The notes: generated from the letters alone by a model not told the origin. A stretch of 64,000 bases of DNA from Burkholderia multivorans ATCC BAA-247 (GCF_000959525.1 NZ_CP009832.1:434001-498000), one strand, 5' to 3'. Shown: positions 1-10,240, counted from the first letter of the stretch. Made by a program: numbers and translations.

Positions 1-1
1 G

Positions 2-1210
2 ATGATCCCGATCGTGTCGGCGATCATCATCGGCCAGGGCACGCGGGCGACGCACGCACGCGGCTTCGCGCTGTCGCTCACGTACGTGGTCGGCATGGCG
101 CTCGTCTATACGGTGCTCGGGATCGCCGCGGCGCTGATCGGCCAGAGCCTCGGTGCATGGCTGCAGAACCCGTGGGTGCTCGGCGCATTCGCCATGCTGC
201 TGACCGCGTTCGCGGTATCGCTGATCTCCGGCAAGGACATCGCGTTGCCGCAGCGCTGGCAGAACGGTGCGGCCGAAGCGTCCGGCGCGCGTCAGGGCGG
301 TCACTTCGCGGCGGTCGCGGCGATGGGCGCGCTGTCGGCGCTCGTCGTCGGCGCATGCATGACGGCGCCGCTGTTCGCGGTCCTCGCGTTCATCGCGCAT
401 ACGGGCAACGCATGGCTCGGCGGCGCCGCGTTGTTCGCGATGGGGATGGGGCTCGGCGTGCCGCTGCTCGTCGTCGGCGTGGGTGCCGGTACGCTGCTGC
501 CGCGCGCGGGCGCGTGGATGGACGGCGTGAAGGTGTTCTTCGGGATCGTGCTGCTCGCGGCCGCGCTGTGGATCGTATGGCCGGTGCTCGGCGGCGGATT
601 GAAGATGATGCTGGCCGCGCTGTGGCTGCTCGTCGCCGCGGCGGCGCTCGGGCTGTTCACGCCGAATGCGGGTGCCGCCTCGATCTGGCGCCGGCTCGGA
701 CGCGGTCTGGGCGCGGCGCTCGCGATCTGGGCCGCGACGCTGCTCGTCGGCCTCGCCGCCGGTTCGACCGATCCGGTGAAGCCGCTCGCGGTGCTCGCGT
801 CGCGCGCGGCGGCGACCGGCAACGATGCAGCGGCGGCCGCGGCGCACGAGGGTCCGGCATTCGCGTCAGTGCGCTCGAGCGGCGAGCTCGATGCGCTGCT
901 GAAGAGTTCCGCGCAGCCGGTGATGCTCGACTTCTACGCCGACTGGTGCGTGAGCTGCAAGGAGATGGAGCACTTGACGTTTACCGACGCGCGCGTGCAG
1001 GCGCGGCTCGCGCAGCTGCATCTCGTGCGTGCGGACGTGACGGCCAACAATGCGGACGATCAGGCGCTGCTCAAGCGCTTCGGCCTGTTCGGGCCGCCGG
1101 GCATCATCTTCTTCGATCGCAACGGCAAGGAAATCGCGCGCGTGGTCGGCTATCAGGCCGCGGAGACGTTCCTGCGCAGCCTCGATCGCGCGGCCGTGCC
1201 GACCGTATAA
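2..1210 (+). CDS. dsbD: Thiol:disulfide interchange protein DsbD, 5'-truncated by the window edge
   Basis: DsbD carries electrons from cytoplasmic thioredoxin across the inner membrane to periplasmic substrates such as DsbC and cytochrome c apoproteins. The visible 402 residues lack the N-terminal periplasmic domain and the first membrane segments. What remains is a run of hydrophobic helices (about residues 1-255), with Cys119 in GACMTAP as one of the expected transmembrane cysteines. A linker then leads into a thioredoxin-like domain, whose active site CVSC lies at residues 316-319 in the context DFYADWCVSCKEM. The reading frame is open through base 2, so the first ATG in view is internal. 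Full-length family members are near 570-610 residues. The nearby ResB, CcsB and cytochrome c4 genes fit a role in supplying reductant for cytochrome c maturation. Identity is secure. Confidence 0.95.
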   Translation: MIPIVSAIIIGQGTRATHARGFALSLTYVVGMALVYTVLGIAAALIGQSLGAWLQNPWVLGAFAMLLTAFAVSLISGKDIALPQRWQNGAAEASGARQGGHFAAVAAMGALSALVVGACMTAPLFAVLAFIAHTGNAWLGGAALFAMGMGLGVPLLVVGVGAGTLLPRAGAWMDGVKVFFGIVLLAAALWIVWPVLGGGLKMMLAALWLLVAAAALGLFTPNAGAASIWRRLGRGLGAALAIWAATLLVGLAAGSTDPVKPLAVLASRAAATGNDAAAAAAHEGPAFASVRSSGELDALLKSSAQPVMLDFYADWCVSCKEMEHLTFTDARVQARLAQLHLVRADVTANNADDQALLKRFGLFGPPGIIFFDRNGKEIARVVGYQAAETFLRSLDRAAVPTV

Positions 1211-1264
1211 CGAACGAACCGCACGCCAGGCGATGTCGCCGCACGCGATCGGGCGCGCACAAAA

Positions 1265-1300
1265 AAACGGCGGAACACCGAAGTGTTCCGCCGTTTCGTT
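1265..1300. terminator. Bidirectional terminator between dsbD and hemB
   Basis: A 14-bp perfect stem (1265-1278 with 1283-1296) closes on a CGAA tetraloop. On the minus strand the stem is followed by a run of T (complement of the A run at 1261-1267), so it best serves hemB. On the plus strand a weaker CGTTTT tail would stop dsbD. Confidence 0.85.
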
Positions 1301-1324
1301 TTGCAGCCGCGCAGGGCGCGCCGA

Positions 1325-2371
<1,047 letters not shown>

Positions 2372-2392
2372 TCATTTTCGGGGGCGTTGGTA

Positions 2393-2398
2393 TATGAT
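2393..2398 (+). promoter_or_regulatory. -10 box (TATGAT) of the candidate sRNA
   Basis: TATGAT is one mismatch from the sigma-70 consensus TATAAT and would place the start of transcription near 2405. No recognisable TTGACA-like -35 lies 16-18 bases upstream, so an activator or an alternative sigma factor may be needed. Confidence 0.4.
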
Positions 2399-2404
2399 AG
2401 CGAT

Positions 2405-2509
2405 CGGGCGACGCGCGATGCGCGGCGCTCCCCGCTTCTCCTCCCTGAGCGGGTGCCTGTCGTTTTTCGATTAGGCTGTTTGACCCGCCGTTCGACGGCG
2501 GGTTTTTTT
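2405..2509 (+). ncRNA. Candidate small RNA with an anti-Shine-Dalgarno (CUCCUCCC) loop
   Basis: The hemB-engB gap holds a compact transcription unit on the plus strand. A TATGAT -10 box lies at 2393-2398, with no good -35. Hairpin 1 has a perfect 6-bp stem (2431-2436 with 2448-2453) and an 11-nt loop, TCTCCTCCCTG, containing CUCCUCCC, complementary to GGAGGAG ribosome-binding sites. A second imperfect hairpin at 2455-2476 has a U-rich loop. It ends in a strong intrinsic terminator at 2484-2509. No convincing ORF lies inside. The C-rich loop recalls the 'cuckoo' motif of CcsR/alpha-r14-type RNAs in alphaproteobacteria and similar C-rich-loop sRNAs described in Burkholderia. The family assignment is an inference from shape only. 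The 5' end is estimated from the -10 box. Confidence 0.55.
2484..2509 (+). terminator. Intrinsic terminator of the candidate sRNA
   Basis: CCCGCCG (2484-2490) pairs with CGGCGGG (2496-2502) over a 5-nt loop and is followed directly by seven T. The T run is on the plus strand only, so it ends the small plus-strand transcript. It does not serve engB, which is read the other way. Confidence 0.85.
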
Positions 2510-2572
2510 ATGAGCCGTCCGAATCGCAGGCGCTCTCAGGTGCGCGCGGCCGATCCCGCCGCGCGTTGCCGT

Positions 2573-3232
2573 TCATTGTGCTACAGGCTCGTTTTTTTCG
2601 TCGGCGACGGACGGCCGCACCCAGCTCTCGATCAACGCATGCGCTTCATCGAGGCCCGTGCGCTTGAGCGCCGAGAACAGCTGCACCGTCAGCTTGCCCT
2701 GGACACCCTGATCGCGATAGGCATCCAGCCCCTTTTGCGTCGTGCGCAGGGCGTTGATGCTTTCCTGCCGCGTCAATTTGTCGCACTTCGTCAGCAAGGT
2801 ATGGATCGGCTTGCCGGTCGGCGCGAACCATTCGATCATCCGGCGATCGAGTTCGGTCAGCGGACGGCGCGAGTCCATCATGAGAATCAGCCCGCAGAGC
2901 TGCGAGCGCGTCGCGAGATAGGTGGACAGCAGCATCTCCCAGTGCGCCTTCGCGGCGCCGGGCACTTCGGCGTAGCCGTAGCCGGGCAGATCGACGAGAT
3001 TCGCGACCGGTTCCGCGGCCGGCCCGACCGAGAAGTAGTTGATGTGCTGCGTGCGGCCGGGCGTTTTCGACGCGAATGCCAGTCGTTTCTGGTTGCACAG
3101 CACGTTGATCGCCGTCGACTTGCCGGCGTTCGAGCGGCCCGCGAATGCGACTTCCGGCTGCACCGTGGGCGGCAGATCGCGCAGGTGATTGACGGTCGTA
3201 TAGAAGCGGGCTTGATGGAGCAGAAAGGCCAT
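2573..3232 (-). CDS. engB: Ribosome biogenesis GTP-binding protein EngB (YihA/YsxC)
   Basis: A small cytoplasmic TRAFAC GTPase needed for late assembly of the 50S subunit and, in most bacteria, essential. The 219 residues contain the G1 loop GRSNAGKST (about 32-40), a G2 region ending [11 protein letters not shown]3 [11 protein letters not shown] (about 81-91) and G4 TKCDKL. Length matches the family (200-220). It is divergent from the cytochrome c4 gene, an arrangement common in betaproteobacteria. The 214-bp spacer between them must carry both promoters. Confidence 0.96.
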   Translation of the reverse strand: MAFLLHQARFYTTVNHLRDLPPTVQPEVAFAGRSNAGKSTAINVLCNQKRLAFASKTPGRTQHINYFSVGPAAEPVANLVDLPGYGYAEVPGAAKAHWEMLLSTYLATRSQLCGLILMMDSRRPLTELDRRMIEWFAPTGKPIHTLLTKCDKLTRQESINALRTTQKGLDAYRDQGVQGKLTVQLFSALKRTGLDEAHALIESWVRPSVADEKNEPVAQ

Positions 3233-3311
3233 GGGAACCGGACGGACGGGCGGCGCGAGCCGCTTGGTGGAGGCGGGGTAGCCCCGATAGGCGCGGGGGC
3301 TTTCAGCGCGA

Positions 3312-3323
3312 TATTGTACAATA
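3312..3323. promoter_or_regulatory. 12-bp perfect palindrome in the engB/cytochrome c4 divergent region
   Basis: TATTGTACAATA is fully self-complementary and AT-rich in a GC-rich spacer. It contains TACAAT in both orientations, so it could act as a -10 element or an operator. No -35 could be matched on either side. I do not assign a regulator. Confidence 0.3.
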
Positions 3324-3446
3324 CGGCGGTTTTACCGAAGGCCCCGGGGCGCCTGCGTCGCACTTTTATGCGGCTTCTGCGGTAGACTGAACGCCGTCGT
3401 TTTTTGCAGAACCTCAAATTCCCACAAGACGAAACAGGGTGTGCGA

Positions 3447-4100
3447 ATGAATCGACTGTGCAAGTCTCTGATGGTGCTTCAGGTTGCAGCAGGGTTCGTA
3501 GGTTTCGTAGCAGAGGCAAGCGCGGCGGATGCGGCCAAGCCGGATCTGGAGCGCGGCAAGGCGATCGCCGGGCAGGTATGCGCGTCGTGCCACGGCGCCG
3601 ACGGCAACAGCGCCTCGGGCAATTTCCCGAAGCTCGCCGGTCAGCATCCCGAATATCTGGTCAAGCAGTTGAACGACTTCAAGGCGCAGCCGGGCGCGAA
3701 GGGGCCGGCGCGCAACAACGCGGTGATGGTCGGATTCGCCAGCGCGCTGAGTCCGGACGACATGCGCAACGTCGCCGCGTATTACGGATCGCAAGCGGCC
3801 AAGCCCGGCACCGCGCGCAACGCGGCCACCGTGGCGCTCGGCCAGAAGATCTATCGCGGCGGCATCGCGGACAAGGGCGTGCCCGCCTGCGCGAGCTGCC
3901 ACGGGCCGACCGGGCAGGGCATTCCGGTTCAGTATCCGCGTCTGTCGGGGCAATGGGCCGACTACACGGTGGCCCAGTTGACCGCGTTCCAGCAGGGTGC
4001 CGGCGCGCGGAACAACAACGAGGCGATGCATCAGATCGCATCGCGTCTGTCGGACAGCGAGATCAAGGCCGTCGCGGATTACATCGCCGGCCTGCATTGA
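3447..4100 (+). CDS. Di-haem cytochrome c4, periplasmic
   Basis: A periplasmic electron carrier between the bc1 complex and terminal oxidases. The 217-residue product has an N-terminal signal peptide (about residues 1-26, ending AEASAA). Two homologous class I cytochrome domains follow, with haem sites CASCH at 45-49 and CASCH at 148-152. Distal Met ligands are likely in the NAVMVGFAS and NNEAMHQIAS segments. The ATG at 3447 is chosen because AGGGT lies at a good distance upstream; an in-frame GTG two codons earlier sits inside that site. Its haem would be attached by ResB and CcsB, encoded just downstream. Confidence 0.93.
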   Translation: MNRLCKSLMVLQVAAGFVGFVAEASAADAAKPDLERGKAIAGQVCASCHGADGNSASGNFPKLAGQHPEYLVKQLNDFKAQPGAKGPARNNAVMVGFASALSPDDMRNVAAYYGSQAAKPGTARNAATVALGQKIYRGGIADKGVPACASCHGPTGQGIPVQYPRLSGQWADYTVAQLTAFQQGAGARNNNEAMHQIASRLSDSEIKAVADYIAGLH

Positions 4101-4222
4101 GCGGTTCGATGCGAACGGAGTGACCGGGCGTCCGAAGGGCGGCCGGAGTCAGAACAAGAAAAGGGTGGGGCGCCGCGTCGTTGCGGCCGCCTTGCCCTTT
4201 TTTGTTGTCAGTCGGAGTTTGA

Positions 4223-6439
4223 ATGAGCGTTACCACGTCGGGGTTGCAGTCGAAGTCGGGTCATGGTGCGTCGAAGCGCGCGGTCGAGCTGCTCAGCTCG
4301 ATGCGCTTCGCGATCGCGCTGCTGGTCGTGCTGTCGATCGCGAGCATCATCGGCACCGTCCTCACCCAGGACGATCCTTATCCGAACTACGTGAACCAGT
4401 TCGGCCCGTTCTGGGCCGACATCTTCCGCGCGCTCGGCCTGTACAACGTGTACAGCGCGTGGTGGTTCATGCTGATCCTGATCTTCCTCGTCGTGTCGAT
4501 CTCGCTGTGCGTGATCCGCAACGCGCCGAAGATGCTCGCCGACGCGAAAAGCTGGAAGGACAAGGTCCGTGAAGGCAGCCTGCGTGCGTTCCATCACAAG
4601 GCCGAGTATTCGGCGAGCGGCACGCGTGCGGCCGCGGCGGCGGCGCTCGCCGCGTTCGTCGCGAAGGCCGGCTACAAGCACGTCGTGCGCGAAACCGACG
4701 GCGCGACGCTGATCTCCGCGAAGCGCGGCGCGATGACGAAGTGGGGCTACATCTCCGCGCACCTCGCGATCGTCGTGATCTGTATCGGCGGGCTGCTCGA
4801 CAGCAATCTGCCCATCAAATTCCAGATGTGGATGTTCGGCAAGAGCCCCGTCAACACGAGCGCGACGATCAGCGAGATTTCGGCCGATCACCGGCTGTCC
4901 GCGTCGAACCCGACGTTCCGCGGCTACGCCTGGGTGCCCGAGGGCCAGTTCGTGTCGACCGCGATCCTGAACCAGCCGAGCGGCTCGCTGATCCAGGATC
5001 TGCCGTTCTCGATCCAGCTGAACAAGTTCATCGTCGACTACTACTCGACCGGCATGCCGAAGCTGTTCGCGAGCGACATCGTCGTGATCGATCGCGAGAC
5101 GGGCCGCAAGATTCCGGCGCGCGTCGAGGTCAACAAGCCGTTCACGTACAAGGGCGTGTCGATCTATCAGTCGAGCTTCCAGGACGGCGGCTCGCAGATG
5201 CAGATGACGGCCTATCCGATGACGGGCGGCAGCGCGAAGCCGTTCGCGGTGCAGGGCACGATCGGCAGCTCGACGCCGCTGCAGATGCCGGGCGTCGACG
5301 GCGACACGATCGAGTTCGCCGATTTCCGCGCAATCAACGTCGAGAACATGGCGGACGCGAACGGCAAGCCGGACGTGCGCGGCGTCGCGAAGACCGCATC
5401 GCTGAAGGAGGCGTTCGACGAGCGGCTCGGCTCGGGCGCGAAGACCTCGAAGCCGATGCAACTGCACAACATCGGGCCGTCGGTGCAGTACAAGATCCGC
5501 GGCAAGGACGGTCAGGCGCGCGAATTCAACAACTACATGCTGCCCGTGGACATGAACGGCGAGCGCGTGTTCCTCGCGGGCGTGCGCTCGAGCCCGAACG
5601 ATCCGTTCCGCTATATGCGGATTCCGGCCGACGGCCAGGATTCGATCGGCGAATGGATGCGTCTGCGCGCGGCGCTCGAGGATCCGGCCGTGCGCGCGGA
5701 AGCGGCCGCGCGCTTCGCGCAGCGTTCGCTGCCGGGCACGGACGCGTCGCTGCGCGCGCGCCTGCAGGACAGCGCGCAGAAGGTGCTGACCCTTTTCGCG
5801 GCGAGCGACGACAGCGTCGGCCGCGGCGCGGACGGCCAGCCGATCGGCGGCTTCCAGGCCGTCGCGACGTTCATCGACCGTTCGGTGCCGAAGGCCGAGC
5901 AGGAGAAGGCCGCGAACCTGATGCTGCGCATGCTCGAAGGCTCGATGTGGGAGGTCTGGCAGATCGCGCGCGAGCGCGCCGGCGAGCCGGCCGCGCAGCA
6001 GGGCAACGACACGCTCCGCTTCGTGCAGAACGCGCTCAACGCGCTGTCCGACAGCTTTTTGTATGGCGCGCCCGTCTATCTGCAGCTCGACTCCTTCAAG
6101 CAGGTGCAAGCTTCGGTATTTCAGCTGACGCGCGCACCCGGCAAGAATCTGGTGTATCTTGGCAGCCTGCTGTTGGTCGCCGGCATCTTCGCGATGTTCT
6201 ATGTGCGCGAGCGGCGTCTGTGGTTCTGGCTGAAGGACGCCGGCTCCGGCGTCGACGTGGTGATGGCGATGTCCACGGCCCGCAAGACCTTCGATTTCGA
6301 GAAAGAATTCGTGCAGACGCGCGATGCGGCGGGCGCCGCGTTGCACGCCGCACCGCGCGATGCCGCGCCGGCCGGTGCCGCTTCAGCGGCGCGTCCGCCC
6401 GTCGGCGGCGATTCCGATTCCGAGAATTCCACCCGGTAA
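4223..6439 (+). CDS. resB: Cytochrome c biogenesis protein ResB (Ccs1)
   Basis: ResB and CcsB together form the System II cytochrome c synthase, which brings haem to the periplasm and attaches it to CXXCH motifs. The 738-residue protein has hydrophobic segments at about 31-51 (FAIALLVVLSIASIIGTV), 91-111 and 175-195. A large periplasmic domain of about 440 residues follows, then a C-terminal membrane helix (LVYLGSLLLVAGIFAMFYV) and a cytoplasmic tail rich in Ala/Pro. This topology is standard for ResB. It ends five bases before the ATG of ccsB, so the two are one operon, probably with the cytochrome c4 gene in front. Confidence 0.95.
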   Translation: MSVTTSGLQSKSGHGASKRAVELLSSMRFAIALLVVLSIASIIGTVLTQDDPYPNYVNQFGPFWADIFRALGLYNVYSAWWFMLILIFLVVSISLCVIRNAPKMLADAKSWKDKVREGSLRAFHHKAEYSASGTRAAAAAALAAFVAKAGYKHVVRETDGATLISAKRGAMTKWGYISAHLAIVVICIGGLLDSNLPIKFQMWMFGKSPVNTSATISEISADHRLSASNPTFRGYAWVPEGQFVSTAILNQPSGSLIQDLPFSIQLNKFIVDYYSTGMPKLFASDIVVIDRETGRKIPARVEVNKPFTYKGVSIYQSSFQDGGSQMQMTAYPMTGGSAKPFAVQGTIGSSTPLQMPGVDGDTIEFADFRAINVENMADANGKPDVRGVAKTASLKEAFDERLGSGAKTSKPMQLHNIGPSVQYKIRGKDGQAREFNNYMLPVDMNGERVFLAGVRSSPNDPFRYMRIPADGQDSIGEWMRLRAALEDPAVRAEAAARFAQRSLPGTDASLRARLQDSAQKVLTLFAASDDSVGRGADGQPIGGFQAVATFIDRSVPKAEQEKAANLMLRMLEGSMWEVWQIARERAGEPAAQQGNDTLRFVQNALNALSDSFLYGAPVYLQLDSFKQVQASVFQLTRAPGKNLVYLGSLLLVAGIFAMFYVRERRLWFWLKDAGSGVDVVMAMSTARKTFDFEKEFVQTRDAAGAALHAAPRDAAPAGAASAARPPVGGDSDSENSTR

Positions 6440-6443
6440 CATC

Positions 6444-7634
6444 ATGGATCTCACTCAAGTCTCCTCTTCCCGTCCGGCGTCGGCCAAGGCGCCGGCTCCG
6501 GCCGCGTCGTTCGACGAGCGTCCGTTCCTCGCGCGCCTGTCGCCGCTCGACTGGCTGTTCGCCTTGGCGCTTGTCGTGGGCGCGGGCTATGCGCTCGTGC
6601 ACTACAACGCGCACATGGATTACTACGACAAGGCCGTGCTGATCGGCACGGTGCCGGCGCTCGTCGCGCTCGGCTGGCGGTGGAAGCCGGCCCGGCTGAT
6701 GATGGCGTCGATCGCCGTGCTGTCGCTGCTGTCGATCCAGATCTATCAGGGCGATCTCGCGCGCGCCGATTCCGCGTTCTTCCTCAAGTACTTCCTGTCG
6801 AGCCAGTCGGCGATCCTGTGGATGAGCGCGCTGTTCGTGCTCGCGACGCTGTTCTACTGGATCGGCCTGCTGGCGCGTTCGGCAACGGGATCGGCGATCG
6901 GCCAGAAGCTTACGTGGGTCGCGGTGCTGATGGGCTTCACGGGCCTGATGGTGCGCTGGTACGAGTCCTACCTGATCGGCGCCGACGTCGGGCATATCCC
7001 CGTGTCGAACCTGTACGAAGTGTTCGTGCTGTTCAGCCTGATCACCGCGCTGCTCTATCTCTATTACGAAGGCCACTACGGCACGCGTGCGCTCGGCGCG
7101 TTCGTGCTGCTGGTCATCAGCGCGGCGGTCGGCTTCCTGATGTGGTACTCGGTCGCGCGCGATGCGCAGCAGATCCAGCCGCTGGTGCCGGCGCTGCAGA
7201 GCTGGTGGATGAAGATCCACGTGCCGGCGAACTTCATCGGCTATGGCAGCTTCGCGCTGTCGGCGATGGTGTCGGTCGCCTATCTGATGAAGGAGCGCGG
7301 CGTGCTCGCCGACCGTCTGCCCACGCTGGAGGTGCTCGACGACGTGATGTACAAGTCGATCGCGGTCGGCTTCGCGTTCTTCACGATCGCGACGATCCTC
7401 GGCGCGCTGTGGGCGGCCGAAGCCTGGGGCGGCTACTGGAGCTGGGATCCGAAAGAAACCTGGGCGCTGATCGTGTGGCTGAACTACGCGGCGTGGCTGC
7501 ACATGCGGTTGATGAAGGGGCTGCGCGGCGCGGTGGCTGCGTGGTGGGCGCTCACGGGCCTGCTCGTGACGACGTTCGCGTTCCTCGGCGTCAACATGTT
7601 CCTGTCCGGGCTGCATAGCTACGGCAAGCTGTAA
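6444..7634 (+). CDS. ccsB: Cytochrome c biogenesis protein CcsB (CcsA/ResC family)
   Basis: The haem-handling half of the System II synthase: a polytopic inner-membrane protein of 396 residues with about eight hydrophobic segments. The diagnostic tryptophan-rich WWD loop is GGYWSWDPKETWALIVW near residues 330-346, where haem is held at the periplasmic face. Conserved histidines that act as haem ligands are plausible in IHVPANFIGY and AWLHMRLMK. ATG at 6444 is chosen over an upstream in-frame start at 6324, which would overlap resB by more than 100 bases. An intrinsic terminator follows. Confidence 0.95.
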   Translation: MDLTQVSSSRPASAKAPAPAASFDERPFLARLSPLDWLFALALVVGAGYALVHYNAHMDYYDKAVLIGTVPALVALGWRWKPARLMMASIAVLSLLSIQIYQGDLARADSAFFLKYFLSSQSAILWMSALFVLATLFYWIGLLARSATGSAIGQKLTWVAVLMGFTGLMVRWYESYLIGADVGHIPVSNLYEVFVLFSLITALLYLYYEGHYGTRALGAFVLLVISAAVGFLMWYSVARDAQQIQPLVPALQSWWMKIHVPANFIGYGSFALSAMVSVAYLMKERGVLADRLPTLEVLDDVMYKSIAVGFAFFTIATILGALWAAEAWGGYWSWDPKETWALIVWLNYAAWLHMRLMKGLRGAVAAWWALTGLLVTTFAFLGVNMFLSGLHSYGKL

Positions 7635-7660
7635 GGGTTTCGACGCTCGTCAGACAAAAG

Positions 7661-7697
7661 ACCGCCGGCGCACCGCGTGCCCGGCGGTTTTCTTTTG
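7661..7697 (+). terminator. Terminator after ccsB
   Basis: ACCGCCGG (7661-7668) pairs with CCGGCGGT (7681-7688), followed by TTTCTTTT. It closes the cytochrome c4-resB-ccsB unit before msrP. Confidence 0.8.
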
Positions 7698-7790
7698 TAA
7701 TGCGCGCGCGCAGCGCGTGCAGAACGGCGCCCGGCGGCGCCGGTCGAATGCGGATGAGGCGTGCGCCAGCGCGCGCAAAGGAGCAGCACG

Positions 7791-8786
7791 ATGTGGATCA
7801 AACGTTCTTTCCGTCACCTGCTGACGGGCGACGATATCGCGCGCAGCGAGATCACGCCGCGCGCGCTGTTCGAGCATCGCCGGCGCGTGCTGCAGGCCGC
7901 CGGCGCCGCGGCGGCGGGCGGGCTGCTCGGCGGCAGCGGCGCGGCGTTCGCCGCGTACGCGTCGCCCGACGCGCGTGCGGCCAAGCTCGCGGCGAAAACG
8001 AACGCGAAGTTCGTCGCGGCCGACAAGGTCACGCCGTTCAAGGACATCACCTCCTACAACAACTTCTACGAATTCGGCACCGACAAGGGCGATCCCGCGC
8101 AGAACGCCGGCACGCTACGGCCGCGTCCGTGGCGCGTGAGCGTCGAGGGCGACGTGCTGCATCCGAAGGTGTTCGACATCGACGAGTTGCCGAAGCTCGC
8201 GCCGCTCGAGGAGCGCGTGTACCGGCTGCGCTGCGTCGAAGGATGGTCGATGGTGATTCCGTGGATCGGCGTGCCGCTGTCGGAGCTGATCAAGCGCGTG
8301 CAGCCGACCGGCAACGCGAAATATGTGCAGTTCGTCACGCTTGCCGATCCGTCGCAGATGCCGGGGCTGTCGACGCCGGTGCTCGACTGGCCGTACTCGG
8401 AAGGGCTGCGGATGGACGAGGCGATGCATCCGCTGACGCTGCTGACGATGGGTGTCTACGGCCAGGTGCTGCCGAACCAGAACGGCGCGCCGGTGCGCGT
8501 CGTCGTGCCGTGGAAGTACGGCTTCAAGAGTGCGAAATCGCTCGTGAAGATCCGCTTCGTCGACAAGCAGCCGAAGACGAGCTGGAACACGTACGCGCCG
8601 AACGAATACGGGTTCTATTCGAACGTCAATCCGGACGTCGACCATCCGCGCTGGAGTCAGGCGACCGAGCGTCGTATCGGCGAAGACGGCTTTTTCACGC
8701 CGAAGCGCAAGACGCTGATGTTCAACGGCTACGGCGATCTTGTCGCGTCGATGTATCAGGGCATGGACCTGAAGAAGAACTTCTGA
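7791..8786 (+). CDS. msrP: Protein-methionine-sulfoxide reductase catalytic subunit MsrP (YedY)
   Basis: A molybdopterin enzyme of the sulfite-oxidase fold that repairs oxidised methionines in periplasmic proteins using electrons from MsrQ. The 331-residue product has a twin-arginine signal: three arginines at 30-32 followed by [18 protein letters not shown] and an alanine-rich cleavage region. It should therefore be a substrate of the TatABC system encoded near the end of the window. The molybdenum-ligand cysteine is Cys148 in [14 protein letters not shown] 7791 is preceded by AAAGGAGC, a strong ribosome-binding site. msrQ follows 20 bases later. Confidence 0.95.
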   Translation: MWIKRSFRHLLTGDDIARSEITPRALFEHRRRVLQAAGAAAAGGLLGGSGAAFAAYASPDARAAKLAAKTNAKFVAADKVTPFKDITSYNNFYEFGTDKGDPAQNAGTLRPRPWRVSVEGDVLHPKVFDIDELPKLAPLEERVYRLRCVEGWSMVIPWIGVPLSELIKRVQPTGNAKYVQFVTLADPSQMPGLSTPVLDWPYSEGLRMDEAMHPLTLLTMGVYGQVLPNQNGAPVRVVVPWKYGFKSAKSLVKIRFVDKQPKTSWNTYAPNEYGFYSNVNPDVDHPRWSQATERRIGEDGFFTPKRKTLMFNGYGDLVASMYQGMDLKKNF

Positions 8787-8806
8787 GTGCACGGGTGCGA
8801 CAGGAC

Positions 8807-9508
8807 ATGACGCCGACACCTCTTTCGTCTTCGCATACCGCGCGCTCGCGCGTGGCGTCCGGCGCCGCGCGTACGGCCGTGCCGCGCTGGCTCGCTGCGG
8901 CCAAGGTACTGGTTTTCGCGGCAGGCCTTTATCCGCTTGCGCGGCTCGTGCTGTTCGGGATGACGGACCGCCTCGGCGCGAATCCGATCGAATTCGTCAC
9001 GCGCTCGACGGGCCTGTGGACGCTCGTGATGCTCTGCGTGACGCTCGCGATCACGCCGCTGCGGCGCGTGACGGGCGTGACTGCGCTGCTGCGCTTTCGC
9101 CGGATGATCGGCCTGTTCGCGTTCTTCTACGCGACGCTGCACTTCGCCACCTACTTCTGGTTCGACAAGTGGTTCGATGTGGCGGCGATTCTGAAGGACG
9201 TCGGCAAGCGGCCGTTCATCACGGTCGGCTTCGCCGCGTTCGTGCTGCTGATCCCGCTTGCGGCGACGTCGCCGCGCGCGATGGTGCGCCGGCTCGGCCG
9301 GCACTGGGCGACGCTGCACCGCGCGATCTATGCGATCGCTGCGTGCGCGGTGCTGCACTTCTGGTGGATGCGGGCCGGCAAGCACGATCTCGCGCAGCCG
9401 AAACTCTATGCGGCGATCGTCGCGGCGCTGCTCGGCTGGCGGCTGATTGCGTGGGCCGTGCGGCGCTTGCATGCGGCGCGCGATGCGCAGAAAAACGAAA
9501 GGCGATGA
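8807..9508 (+). CDS. msrQ: Haem-containing quinol oxidoreductase subunit MsrQ (YedZ)
   Basis: An inner-membrane b-type cytochrome that passes electrons from the quinone pool to MsrP. The 233-residue protein has about six hydrophobic segments. Histidines expected to bind haem sit in FYATLHFATYFWF, RHWATLHRAIYA and AVLHFWWMR. ATG 8807 follows GACAGGA. The frame is open far upstream through msrP, but that is a shadow. The stop codon lies inside the stem of the terminator shared with lptM. Confidence 0.93.
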   Translation: MTPTPLSSSHTARSRVASGAARTAVPRWLAAAKVLVFAAGLYPLARLVLFGMTDRLGANPIEFVTRSTGLWTLVMLCVTLAITPLRRVTGVTALLRFRRMIGLFAFFYATLHFATYFWFDKWFDVAAILKDVGKRPFITVGFAAFVLLIPLAATSPRAMVRRLGRHWATLHRAIYAIAACAVLHFWWMRAGKHDLAQPKLYAAIVAALLGWRLIAWAVRRLHAARDAQKNERR

Positions 9509-9525
9509 CGGAACGTCATCGCCTT
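9499..9525. terminator. Terminator shared by msrQ and lptM
   Basis: A 12-bp perfect stem (9499-9510 with 9514-9525) on a 3-nt loop. The complement of 9491-9500 gives a T-rich tail for transcripts coming from lptM, and the plus strand has a weaker one. The stem begins inside the last codons of msrQ. Confidence 0.75.
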
Positions 9526-9553
9526 CTGTAGCGAGCGCGCCGCGCAGATGCTT

Positions 9554-9826
9554 TTAGTGCACGGACGTGCCCGAAGCGGCGGCGGGCGCTTTCGCGGTGC
9601 CGTCGGACAGCTCCGGCGACAGCGTCAGCGGTGTGCCGGACGAGTCGGGCGTGTCGGACGCGTTTTCGTCGGTCGGTGCGACGTCCGACGGCGGCGTGTC
9701 TTGCTGCTGGATCGGCTTTTGCGGCAGCGGCGGCACGGTAGGCAGATAGAGCGGGCCGCGTTGGCCGCAGCCGGCAAGAATCGCCAAAGCCGCTACAATC
9801 GCGCTCATCCGGAAAACGACTCGCAT
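9554..9826 (-). CDS. lptM: Small lipoprotein of the LptM (YifL) family
   Basis: A 90-residue lipoprotein. The signal peptide ends in the lipobox LAILAGC with Cys20 as the lipidated residue. It continues GQRGPLYLP, the conserved start of LptM, which helps mature the LptDE lipopolysaccharide translocon in the outer membrane. The rest is a proline/serine/aspartate-rich tail without recognisable structure. The start at 9826 has GTTCAGGGA upstream; the longer frame to 10075 would overlap cyaY. It is divergent from cyaY, as in E. coli. In many proteobacteria lptM is followed by lysA or dapF; here it is followed only by the terminator. Confidence 0.85.
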   Translation of the reverse strand: MRVVFRMSAIVAALAILAGCGQRGPLYLPTVPPLPQKPIQQQDTPPSDVAPTDENASDTPDSSGTPLTLSPELSDGTAKAPAAASGTSVH

Positions 9827-9838
9827 GATCGTCCCTGA

Positions 9839-10189
<351 letters not shown>

Positions 10190-10240
10190 CGCGGTAGGCG
10201 CCGGCGCCGCCGGTGCGTGCGTGCATCGCCGGATAAGAAA

